Below are positions 1 to 10,577 of a DNA stretch of 64,000 bases, piece after piece. Position 1 is the stretch's first letter. The number at the start of each line of letters is the position of its first letter. A model generated the notes under the pieces. The model made no database searches. It was not told where the DNA came from and saw only the letters and a program-made list of their open reading frames with translations. This DNA comes from Pegoplata infirma (lineage: Eukaryota > Arthropoda > Insecta > Diptera > Anthomyiidae), in assembly GCA_963921195.1 (NCBI GenBank), contig OY992536.1, positions 320,805,038 to 320,869,037 of the forward strand, read 5' to 3'. The position numbers were made by a program, and so were the translations under genes.

Positions 1-603
1 TTAGAAGAGTTTTTATTGAATTCTTCGGAATTTTTTCGGGACTTAGCAAATTATTAAAAATTTGTCATTTTTTTTCTAAAACTATTTTAAAGGGATTTAA
101 AAATTCCAAAAAATGTTTGTGTCTTAGAAAATTTAAAAACATTTTTTCGGAACTTAAAAATTTTTATAAAAAAATAAAATTTCTCCTAAAAACATTTTCA
201 ACGATTTTTTTACTCCAAAACAATTGCCAACAAAATTTTTGTTTCCGGGACTTTGGAAAATTTTCATAAAATTTTTTAGGACTTGAAAATTATTTAATTT
301 TTTTTAATTGTCCGGGACTTAGAAAATTTTGAAAATTTTTTTCGGGATATAATTATAAATAAAATCATATATCTTTTTATCTGCCATATCTAAAAATTCC
401 CGACCTTATATGTCATATCAAATTTCATATAGATCGGTATATAAATAGATATGAATATGTATGTTATCATATTAAAAAATAAGTAAAAATACAATGCTAT
501 ATATAAACTTGTATGTCCATATCAAAGTTCATGCATAACCATATATAAATATAAATAATTATATAATAGCATATATGATTATATCAGATCTTTTTTACTC
601 GGG
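1..603. repeat. Segmental duplication, copy 1
   Basis: This A/T-rich block is repeated almost word for word at 986-1563. Both copies start TTAGAAGAGTTTTTATTG and end TTTTTTACTCGGG. The shared text includes 'gatcggtatataaatagata'. The window begins inside it, so the true left edge is unknown. No coding content is supported. Confidence 0.85.
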
Positions 604-985
604 TGCTCCTTATAACGTCATATAAGTTGGATAACATTATATATAATCATATGTACTTTATGTAATCCCGAGTAAAAAAAGTTATATGACGCAATATTTT
701 ATTATATATGACCAGATATGCTTTTATGTAAATCCATATTAATTTTGATCCGAAAATTGGCGGATCGAATATTATACGATTATATAAAATTCTATTATTT
801 TTGATAAAATAATATCAAATTTGATTAAGTTTGATCCCAAAAGGGGTCTATCTAATTGTATTAAATCATATCTTAACTGTTAAAATTAGATAAAGTTTTA
901 TATAATTAGATGAAATCTGGTAAAATTTTTTGGAATTTTAAACGTGAAATTACAAATTGTTTTATCAGATTGGATACATTATCAA
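604..985. other. A/T-rich spacer between the duplicated blocks
   Basis: This holds TATA-rich runs and an outward-facing CCCGAGTAAAAAAA end at 667-680. That end is the reverse complement of the TTTTTTACTCGGG at 591-603, so two repeat ends face each other across a 63-bp gap. I see no gene. Confidence 0.6.
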
Positions 986-1563
986 TTAGAAGAGTTTTTA
1001 TTGCATTCTTCGGAATTTTTTTTTTTTTATTAAAAATTTGTCAATTTTGTTCTTTAAAATCATTTTTACGGGATTTAAAAGTTCCAAAAAATTTTTGTGT
1101 CTTAGAAAATTTAACATTTTTTCGGAACTTAAAAATTTTTCAAAAACATAAAATTTCTCCTTAAATCATTTTCAATGAATTTTTTAATAAAAAATTGCCA
1201 AAAAAATTTTGTGTCCGGGACTTTGGAAAATTTTCATAAAATTTTTTAAGACTTGAAAATTTTTTAATTGTCCGGGACTTAGAAAATTTTGAAAATTCTT
1301 TTCGGGATATAATTATAAATAAAATCATATATCATTTTATCTGCCATATCTTAAAATTCCCGACCTTATATGTCATATCTAATTTCATATAGATCGGTAT
1401 ATAAATAGATATGAATATGTATGTTATCATATTAAAAAATCAGGAAAAATACAATGCTATATATAAACTTATATGTCCATATCAAAGTTCATGCATAACC
1501 ATATATAAATTTAAATAATTATATATTAGCATATATGATTATATCATATCTTTTTTACTCGGG
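986..1563. repeat. Segmental duplication, copy 2
   Basis: Second copy of the block at 1-603, with small indels and substitutions (for example, a shorter poly-T after TTCGGAATT). It ends at the same TTTTTTACTCGGG terminus. The open frame that crosses its left part is low-complexity Phe/Lys/Leu and is not a gene. Confidence 0.85.
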
Positions 1564-1814
1564 ATGTTATATACAAAAATATGTTCTTTATGAAGAGCAA
1601 TATCTAACCATACCTATTTATGTCTTATAGTCTCAATTTATTTTATATTGTATCAGTCCGGATCAAACTAATAAAACCAGATAGACCCATTTTACGTATC
1701 ACATTATATATAAGACTATCTGTTCAGATCTTGTGGGATAACCGAAGATAATATTTGAAACAATTGTGTCCACCATATTTAGGATCTAATTTGTCACGGC
1801 TGTACATAATTTTT

Positions 1815-1972
1815 ATACCCACCACTCTAGTGATAGAGGGTATATATAAGTTTGTCATTCCGTATGTAACACCTCGAAATATTGGTCTAGGACCCCATAA
1901 AGTATATATATTCATGATCCTCGATCGATTTTAAGACGATCTAGCGATGTCCGTCCGTCCGTCCGTCCGTCC

Positions 1973-2066
<94 letters not shown>

Positions 2067-2757
2067 TGAAAACACGCTAACTTTTGAAAGACTTTACGGA
2101 GGCTCCTGAAGTGTGGCATATATGTTGGGCATTTACCTGGTCAGGTTGGTATTGCAATCCAGCGAAATCGGTCCAGTGGTTCAAAAGTTATAAGCAAATG
2201 AGTGAATTTCGGCAAGGGTTTTTTTTTGGAATTTACAAGATAAAACACACGGTAACTTTCGAACGGCAATTCTGAGGGCGCTGAAGTGTGGCATATATAT
2301 TTGTCGTTCTTCAGGTCCGGTTCGTTTTAAATTTCAGCCAAATCGGTCCAGTGGTTCAAAAGTAATTAGCAAAACCGTAAATTTCAGATTCGCCTCACCT
2401 TAAATTCACGTGTTGAAAACCCGTTAAACATGTTTTAAGAACATTGGTAAGTCACAAAAATATTTTACATCGCATTTTTGTCACTCAAAAATATTTTTAC
2501 ACTAAAAGAAAAAAAAATACACTCGAAAAATATTTTACACTCAAAAAAAATTTTACACTAAAAAAAAAAATTTAGTAAAGTATTTTTTTTTTTTTCAAAA
2601 ATTAGTTAAAATAAAAAGTTTTTTTACACAAAATAAAATATTTCTAATCAAAAATTTTATTTTTTCTCTCTAGAAAATTTACTATAACTTAAAAAGGGCA
2701 TTGTGGAGGGTATTCATAGATTCGGCCAAGTCGAATTTAATTTTTCTACTTGTTTTT
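1815..2757. mobile_element. mini-me / DINE-1-like (Helitron-related) element with GTCY microsatellite
   Basis: From left to right: 'ataCCCACCACTCTAGTGATAGAGGGTAT', the block 'gaccccataaagtatatata' with 'gatcctcgatcgattttaag', the GTCC/GTCT tract, two passages resembling 'aaatcggtccagtggttcaaaag', and a terminal GAGGGTATTCATAGATTCGGCCAAGTCGAAT hairpin followed by CTTGTTTTTT. The conserved 'cccata aagtatatata' block, a central GTCY microsatellite and a hairpin next to CTTGTTT are hallmarks of dipteran mini-me/DINE-1 elements. These are non-coding elements moved by Helentron-type enzymes. Exact ends are approximate. Confidence 0.75.
1949..2066. repeat. (GTCC)n(GTCT)n microsatellite
   Basis: About 118 bp of uninterrupted tetranucleotide: a few GTCC units followed by a long pure GTCT run. 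It lies in the middle of the mini-me-like element, where such elements are known to carry a seed microsatellite. Confidence 0.95.
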
Positions 2758-3125
2758 TACTCGGGTTGATTTTTGAAAATATATAAAATTATATATAATT
2801 ATATATAAACTTTTTTACTCTGGGTTTTTTTTTTTATTATGTTTAAACAATATTTTACAACAACTATTACAATTAAAACTTTTAGTTAATGTGAAATTTA
2901 TGTAAAAAATGAATTCACTTTACAGACAATAATAATTGTTAATTTAATTTGAAAAAATAATGCGGACTACTAATTATAATGGCAATAACACTGCGTAACA
3001 CTACAATCCTTCATGTAAAACAACAGTAAGCTTTCAAGGCTACAAATCTGAATTTAAAATTTATTAAAGTTTCGTAATGTCTCTAAGAAATCTACAAACA
3101 AAAATTATTAAAGGAACTTAATTAC
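2758..3125. other. A/T-rich DNA with a CCCGAGTAAAAA-type end
   Basis: It contains TTTTTTACTCGGG at the junction with the mini-me tail and a variant CTTTTTTACTCTGGG at about 2809-2823, with TATATAATTATATA text between them. The rest is A/T-rich without a gene. Confidence 0.6.
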
Positions 3126-5970
3126 TATATTTTGAGGATGTTTATTCTGGCTCGAGGTCATTATTTTCTTTACTAATTAAAACCATGATATTCTCATAGC
3201 ATAATTTTCAAGAAAAATTATTTTTTGTTTTAAATTTATTTATGTTGGTCATTTTTGCAAGTTTTCCGAAAATAGTAGGGGAGGATGTTATAGAAATTGC
3301 CTACGGCAGACCTTCAAAAATTTATTGTGTTTGTGCCTGCCTCTACACTACTTAATCAATGTAATTAAGTTCCAATTCTGATTAATTTTTATTAAAAAAT
3401 AAAAATTGTTTTATTCGACCTTTAAAATATTATATTTTGAGGATGTTTATTCTGGCTCGAGGTCATTATTTTCTTTACTAATTAAAACCATGATATTCTC
3501 ATAGCATAATTTTCAAGAAAAATTATTTTTTGTTTTAAATTTATTTATGTTGGTCATTTTTGCAAGACTTAATCGACACGTGTTTCGGAATTTGTCAAGA
3601 TTCCATTGTCAAGATTATTTAGCAAAAATAGAAACGATTTACTACAAAGTAGCAAACGAGTCTAATGACAAATCGTTTAGTGCACAAACTAGCAAATTAA
3701 TACATATTCGCCTCTATTCGCAATGAGAATTAGAAAGACGAAGAAATTGTACCATACTAATAAGGCAACGATTATCAATAACCAACAAAAATATTTAAAA
3801 CAATTTTACATACGATAGTCCATTGGACTACAACAATATGTTTTTTGTGTTTTTGTTGTAACAAATACTCCATATTAGGGTTATTCATCACGTGGCGTGC
3901 CAACCATTATGTTCAAATTCTGATTAATTTTTATTAAAAAATAAAAATTGTTTTATTCGACCTTTAAAATATTATATTTTGAGGATGTTTATTCTGGCTC
4001 GAGGTCATTATTTTCTTTACTAATTAAAACCATGATATTCTCATAGCATAATTTTCAAGAAAAATTATTTTTTGTTTTAAATTTATTTATGTTGGTCATT
4101 TTTGCAAGACTTAATCGACACGTGTTTCGGAATTTGTCAAGATTCCATTGTCAAGATTATTTAGCAAAAATAGAAACGATTTACTACAAAGTAGCAAACG
4201 AGTCTAATGACAAATCGTTTAGTGCACAAACTAGCAAATTAATACATATTCGCCTCTATTCGCAATGAGAATTAGAAAGACGAAGAAATTGTACCATACT
4301 AATAAGGCAACGATTATCAATAACCAACAAAAATATTTAAAACAATTTTACATACGATAGTCCATTGGACTACAACAATATGTTTTTTGTGTTTTTGTTG
4401 TAACAAATACTCCATATTAGGGTTATTCATCACGTGGCGTGCCAACCATTATGTTCAAATTCTGATTAATTTTTATTAAAAAATAAAAATTGTTTTATTC
4501 GACCTTTAAAATATTATATTTTGAGGATGTTTATTCTTGACAATGGAATCTTGACAAATTCCGAAACACGTGTCGATTAAGTCTTGCAAAAATGACCAAC
4601 ATAAATAAATTTAAAACAAAAAATAATTTTTCTTGAAAATTATGCTATGAGAATATCATGGTTTTAATTAGTAAAGAAAATAATGACCTCGAGCCAGAAT
4701 AAACATCCTCAAAATATAATATTTTAAAGGTCGAATAAAACAATTTTTATTTTTTAATAAAAATTAATCAGAATTTGAACATAATGGTTGGCACGCCACG
4801 TGATGAATAACCCTAATATGGAGTATTTGTTACAACAAAAACACAAAAAACATATTGTTGTAGTCCAATGGACTATCGTATGTAAAATTGTTTTAAATAT
4901 TTTTGTTGGTTATTGATAATCGTTGCCTTATTAGTATGGTACAATTTCTTCGTCTTTCTAATTCTCATTGCGAATAGAGGCGAATATGTATTAATTTGCT
5001 AGTTTGTGCACTAAACGATTTGTCATTAGACTCGTTTGCAACTTTGTAGTAAATCGTTTCTATTTTTGCTAAATAATCTTGACAATGGAATCTTGACAAA
5101 TTCCGAAACACGTGTCGATTAAGTCTTGCAAAAATGACCAACATAAATAAATTTAAAACAAAAAATAATTTTTCTTGAAAATTATGCTATGAGAATATCA
5201 TGGTTTTAATTAGTAAAGAAAATAATGACCTCGAGCCAGAATAAACATCCTCAAAATATAATATTTTAAAGGTCGAATAAAACAATTTTTATTTTTTAAT
5301 AAAAATTAATCAGAATTTGAACATAATGGTTGGCACGCCACGTGATGAATAACCCTAATATGGAGTATTTGTTACAACAAAAACACAAAAAACATATTGT
5401 TGTAGTCCAATGGACTATCGTATGTAAAATTGTTTTAAATATTTTTGTTGGTTATTGATAATCGTTGCCTTATTAGTATGGTACAATTTCTTCGTCTTTC
5501 TAATTCTCATTGCGAATAGAGGCGAATATGTATTAATTTGCTAGTTTGTGCACTAAACGATTTGTCATTAGACTCGTTTGCTACTTTGTAGTAAATCGTT
5601 TCTATTTTTGCTAAATAATCTTGACAATGGAATCTTGACAAATTCCGAAACACGTGTCGATTAAGTCTTGCAAAAATGACCAACATAAATAAATTTAAAA
5701 CAAAAAATAATTTTTCTTGAAAATTATGCTATGAGAATATCATGGTTTTAATTAGTAAAGAAAATAATGACCTCGAGCCAGAATAAACATCCTCAAAATA
5801 TAATATTTTAAAGGTCGAATAAAACAATTTTTATTTTTTAATAAAAATTAATCAGAATTGGAACTTAATTACATTGATTAAGTAGTGTAGAGGCAGGCAC
5901 AAACACAATAAATTTTTGAAGGTCTGCCGTAGGCAATTTCTATAACATCCTCCCCTACTATTTTCGGAAA
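3126..5970. mobile_element. Foldback structure: 542-bp units in tandem, then inverted
   Basis: The stretch 3126-3257 is a partial unit ('gaggatgtttattctggctc' to 'catttttgcaag'). It is followed by a 116-bp cap (TTTTCCGAAAATAGTAGGGG...). Full direct units begin at 3374 and 3916, and a partial one begins at 4458 (period 542). At 4537 the strand flips, and inverse units start at 4537, 5079 and 5621. The right end carries the reverse complement of the cap (CCCCTACTATTTTCGGAAAA, 5951-5970). Arms of about 1.16 and 1.32 kb made of tandem repeats resemble foldback (FB-type) transposons. No reading frame of transposase size is present. Copies look nearly identical, for example one base change near 5040. 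Confidence 0.9.
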
Positions 5971-6606
5971 ACTACTGTTATGACAGTTGCTATAAACAAT
6001 TTTACTGTAAATTACAAAAACGCAATTTGTTTTTCTGAGAAATTTTTCAATTACGAAATTTTGTTTGTTAATTTCAGGGAATTATTTTTTTCAGAATTTG
6101 TAAACCTGTGTAGTTTTTATTATTTCTGGAAACCATTTAAAGCTATAAAAATAGAAAATTTAAAATATTTTATTTATTCTACAAAAAAACAGGACATGTA
6201 TATTCATGAATATTATTAATCATATGTACAAATAATATCCTGTTTGTTCTAGATATGTTTCGTAAATATGAACCTGTTGTGACAGCATTAAACAATCATA
6301 AATATGTTAACGAATTATATATGAAGCTAAAAAGCATATTTGCCAGATATTTGGTAATCAACATGAAATTGTATAGAATTTTTGATTTTAACCCTTTAGA
6401 GGTAAACTATGTGATACAGGATATTATTGAGTTATTTTTATTTTATTGTTCAATTAAAATGTTGTCATATTAACAAAAAAGTAAATTATATTGACAAAGA
6501 AAATAATTAACGTTTTTTTAGCAACACAATTCGTCAATGCAATTAAATTGTTTGTTAATATGACAACATTTTAACTGAAAATAAATTAAAAATACGAACT
6601 ATTTTT
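5971..6606. other. A/T-rich DNA with a small hairpin
   Basis: Two short open frames here (about 79 and 72 codons) have no recognisable motif and A/T-driven composition, so I do not call them genes. A hairpin has arms near 6446-6478 and 6553-6585 (AAAATGTTGTCATATTAACA and its complement). Confidence 0.6.
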
Positions 6607-6815
6607 TTGTTCAAATTTTAATTTATTTTTATTAAAAAATACAAATTGTTTTATCCGACTTTTAAAATATTATATTTTGAGTAGGTTTATTCTAGCTCGA
6701 GGTCATTATTTCCTTTACTAATTAAAACTATGATATTCTAATAGAATAATTTTTAAGAAAATTATTTTTCTGTTTTAAATTTATTTGCATTGGTCATTTT
6801 TGCAAGACTTAATCG
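6607..6815. repeat. Diverged copy of the foldback unit
   Basis: It matches the first part of the 542-bp unit ('attatattttgag', 'agctcgaggtcattatttcc', 'gcaagacttaatcga') with many substitutions. The spelling GAGTAGGTTTATTCTAGCTC is shared with the copies at 15832 and 58722, marking an older subfamily. Confidence 0.8.
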
Positions 6816-7483
6816 ATTTGAAATTTTTTTGTGTAAGAATGATTGCTATTAAAATTGCTTAACTTTGGAATCCAAGTCTAGCCCCCATAGAGTTTCCTTA
6901 TACAAATTTCGCTCTGTTGTCTATTTTGTTAAATTTTTTTTTTTGACTGCCAATGGGTTAAATTGTCATTTATTTATTTTTTGTGACACACTTTAGATAA
7001 ATGTATGCTTTCATGCATATTTAAATGTATTTTTTTTGTGTGAGCGTATGTATAAAATTCGTTTAAAACTAATCAACAATAAAATTAAATTTTCTAATTT
7101 ATGCTCGTGTGTCTTTCAAACATTTATACAGTATAAATTATTGAAATTAACTAACAAACACAGACATGCACATTTTTACTTATACAGTAGGGTGGTCCTT
7201 TTTTTAAAAAATTTCGGATTATCGCTACTCCTTAAGCTGTTAAACGATCTAAAATAAGTAATTGGTAAAATTTTGAGCCAAATCGGTTCGAAGTTAAAGG
7301 TCGAAGTTTCGGGTTTTGGGCAAAACGGCACTAAATTAATTTTTTTTATCAATTTCAAATCACGGTATGTTAAAAACAGTTTGACCGATTTAAAAAAAAA
7401 ATATTTCATCAGCTCAGTTAATAAATGAGCAAATCCATGGATAATTAAACTGACCGATTTTGTTAATTTTTGGTTATTTGATA
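6816..7483. other. Intergenic DNA with a TAGGGTGGTCC end
   Basis: A/T-rich. At about 7190 the text TAGGGTGGTCCTTTTTTT resembles the ends of the hairpin elements at 40773 and 55765, but no matching right end is visible nearby. Overlapping frames on both strands lack motifs. Confidence 0.5.
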
Positions 7484-8175
7484 CACTCAAAATAATAACT
7501 CTGTTAAATTACAGAAAAACTCTGCTAATTTAACAGAGTACACCTTACTTTTCCAACTAGCAACATTTCTTGGTAATTTTACTATAAAACTCTGTAAAAT
7601 GATTTTGACAAAAAAAAAAAACTGTTAATTTACAGAATTTCTAGTATTATATTGGTTAAATAAAACAGCATTTAGCAAATAAAAGCTCTGTAAATTTATT
7701 TGATGCATTTATTTGTAAAATGCATTTGATGCTACCAAAATTTTACAGAAAAAAACTCTGTAAATTTACAGAGTTTAGTAAAATACACGTTATTTTGAAA
7801 AATTTTTATAAGATTTTTGAAAAGATTTTTGTTTTGTCCTTTTTAACATTTATCAAAAAAAAAAAAAAAAAATACAGATAAAATTTTGGTGTTTTTACAG
7901 AAAACTCTGTTTTTAACTATGATATTAAGATAACATAGAAATAAGTAAAAATACAGAGTATTTCGCCTTAATCTGTATTTTAGCTGAAAACTCTGTTAAT
8001 TATCTGTAAAATTAAGATTACAAAGTTAAAAGTAATATAACAGATGAAACTTTGTTTTTTTGTCACAACAAAATACAAAGTATTTCCTTTAAATCTGTAT
8101 TTTGACAGAAAACTCTGTCAAATAAATATTTTGAATTGAGATTACAGTCATTTTATAGAGTTATTATTTTGAGTG
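7484..8175. mobile_element. MITE, CACTCA family, copy 1
   Basis: The left end CACTCAAAATAATAACTCTG and right end GAGTTATTATTTTGAGTG are inverted. The element is flanked by TA on both sides (7482-7483 and 8176-8177). The interior repeats the words CTCTGTAAATTTACAGAGTTT. At 692 bp with no coding sequence, it is a non-autonomous DNA transposon using a TA target. The same family recurs at 18324-19151. Confidence 0.85.
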
Positions 8176-8294
8176 TAGAGCTTCGTTAATGATTAAAAAC
8201 CACATTTTTGTTTTTCTTGGATCAATACTTTGGAAAATAGGGCCGGCTAAAAAAGCGATTTTTTACAATATTGACTTTAATTCTGGACTGTGAT

Positions 8295-8974
8295 CACGTA
8301 AAACGATAGTTAACTATCGTCGATTTTTGGAGCCTTGTTGCTCCTCAACTAATCAAAATATTTCCAATTTTTTTTATTGTTTCTGGATTAGACAATACTC
8401 TTTAATAACACTGTAAGTAAAATTTAAACTTTTGAAATGACACACAAAAACGCCTAGACACCCCAACTTATTTTTGGGTCATAGAATACAGTGGTATACT
8501 CCGTTTTAAAAAGTTAGCTCAAAATAACGAGATATTTCGATTTTAAATTTGCAAATGTAGAGTAAAAATTTAATAAATCCAAAAAAAAAAAAAAAATTAT
8601 AAAATTCATCAAAATAAGAGCAAGTATTGTTCCATGTCCGCTTGAAAATTGACGTCCATTATTTTTAGATATAAATTTTGACAAATAACAAATTTTTAAC
8701 AAGTTTTTTAAGTTTTTTCATTCAAATAAAATGAAAAATCCCCATAAATCTACTACAAATTTAAAATCTCAATATCTCGGGATTTTGAGCTAACTTTCCA
8801 AAACGGGGTACACCACTGGATTCTACAACCCAAAATTAGGTTTACGTGTCTCGGCGTTTTGGTGTGTCATTTTCACCTACTTACAGTGTAATTTAATAAA
8901 GAAACATTTTCAAATTTCCCTTTAAAACGATATGTATTTTGATGTTGTTTATGCATCGTCTATCGTTTTACGTC
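8295..8974. repeat. Inverted repeat (hairpin), about 0.7 kb
   Basis: The left arm starts CACGTAAAACGATAG and the right arm ends CTATCGTTTTACGT. Inner parts also pair: 'atgacacacaaaaacgcct' near 8438 with 'cggcgttttggtgtgtcat' near 8851, and 'agttagctcaaaat' with 'attttgagctaact'. The arms are diverged. It is probably an old hairpin-type transposon. Confidence 0.75.
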
Positions 8975-9040
8975 ATTAGCCTCTAGTTTTTTAATATTTT
9001 TGTGCTCGTTTTTTTTAAAACAAAAAAAAAATTTTTAACA

Positions 9041-9435
9041 AAAAATTTTGAAAACCATATTTGAATGTCATTTTTTCCTGGGAAGGACACCATAGATTTC
9101 CAAAAACGAAATTTTGCATTAAAGTTAAGAATGTTCTTTTAACGCTATTACAATTTCAGGGAGGAGTTTTTTCGTATTGTTGAGCAATAAATTTTTAAAT
9201 TTTGTTAAATCTAACAAATATTTGTTTTTTTTTTCAAAATTTTGGCAAAAATCATAAATTTAGCTTTATCACAAACTTTAAAAATGTATTGCTCGGCAAC
9301 ACGAAAAACACCTCCCTGAAATTTTAAGAGTGTTAAAAGGACATTCTAAACATAAATAAAAATATTGGTTTGAAATCCATGGTGTACTTGGTAGGAGAAA
9401 AGGACATTCAAATATTGTTTTAATCATTTTTTGTT
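9041..9435. repeat. Inverted repeat (hairpin), about 0.4 kb
   Basis: The left text 'catatttgaatgtcatttt' and 'ggacaccatagatttc' pair with 'gaaatccatggtgt' and 'aggacattcaaatattg' on the right. The centre is near 9240. No coding content. Confidence 0.7.
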
Positions 9436-10577
9436 GAATTTTTTAAAATTTTTTTTTTGTTTTAAATTTGAAATTTCCATAATTTTTTCAACAATATTGT
9501 CACAGAAAGTTTTTTCGTACAATTTACGGTTTCCGAGTAAAGTCTTGTGGTGTTTTATACACTCAAAAAAACCTTTGTACAATGACAAGAAAATCGTGTT
9601 AATTTTATTTTTTGCTACCTTCCATTTGACGAGAATTCCTAGTAATTTTACAAGCTTTTTACTAATCATTTTGTATATTTACAAGCTTTTTACGAATAAA
9701 ATTGTAAATTAACGATATTTTGACGCGATAAAATTAATAAGGAATTCTCCTTATTGATTTTTTGTCATAGCTCAAAATATTTGATTTAGCAGAAAATGAG
9801 TTTAAAGTTTACAACTGAAACAGGTTTTCCATTGAAAAAGGCCGGTACATAGAAAACGTAATAATGGCGTGTTCTCTTCCTAAACGGTTAGTTTAAAAAA
9901 TATTAATACGGATTTTTGATACAATATAAAGCGATATATCGCTCAATTACTTGCAAAGTGTCATAACTCAAAATATTTGATTTTGGGGAAAACAAGTTTA
10001 TAGTTTACAATTGAAACAGTTTTTCCATTGAAAAAGCACTGTACATAGAAAACTCTTAAACGATGAGTTTAAAAGACATCAATACGAATTTTTGACAAGA
10101 TATAAATCTGTATAAAACGAATAATTCTGTATCAATAACGTTTTTTGAGTTATGACACTATGCAACTAAATGAGCGATATGTTTTGGTAGATTCGGAGCA
10201 TCTTTTCAAATAAAGGCCAGCCTAATACACATTAATGAGCAAAATAATATGCAACAATCATGACTATAACAATATGTGTCATTGTGTTGACAATTGACAC
10301 TTTATATTCTGTACACTGTTTAGTTAAATATTAGGTTTTTTGGTAATTTTAGAATGACTAGAAATAACACTTGTGCTAACAATATGTGCATTAGGGTGTC
10401 CCATTAAAAAAGTTTTTGAAAATTTGGTATGTAAATGAGAAATAATTTGACTTGAAACACAACGAGTTGGTAATTGGAATCCGAGAACGCAGAGAAAACT
10501 AAATAAGAAACGTGATTGTAACACACCGAAATCCGCGATAGACAAGGGTGAAGACAAATTTGAAAATTTTTAATCGG
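9436..10577. other. Repeat-rich intergenic DNA
   Basis: A CACTCAAAAAA end lies at 9560 after TA, without a clear partner. The phrase 'cataactcaaaatatttgat' and its surroundings occur twice (from about 9766 and 9960). They recur near 47240, showing a dispersed repeat. TAGGGTGTCCCATT at about 10394 resembles another hairpin-element end. Short frames here are not supported as genes. Confidence 0.55.

Noticed and set aside
910..1164. 84-codon frame
   Set aside because: Phe/Lys-rich, within a duplicated A/T block; the other copy does not keep the frame.
5980..6473. Two consecutive plus-strand frames (79 and 72 codons)
   Set aside because: They could look like exons of a small gene, but composition is A/T-driven, no splice sites or motifs support them, and they adjoin the foldback array.
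9424..9712. Overlapping 81 and 93 codon frames on opposite strands
   Set aside because: Mutual shadows in A/T-rich repeat DNA with no family match.
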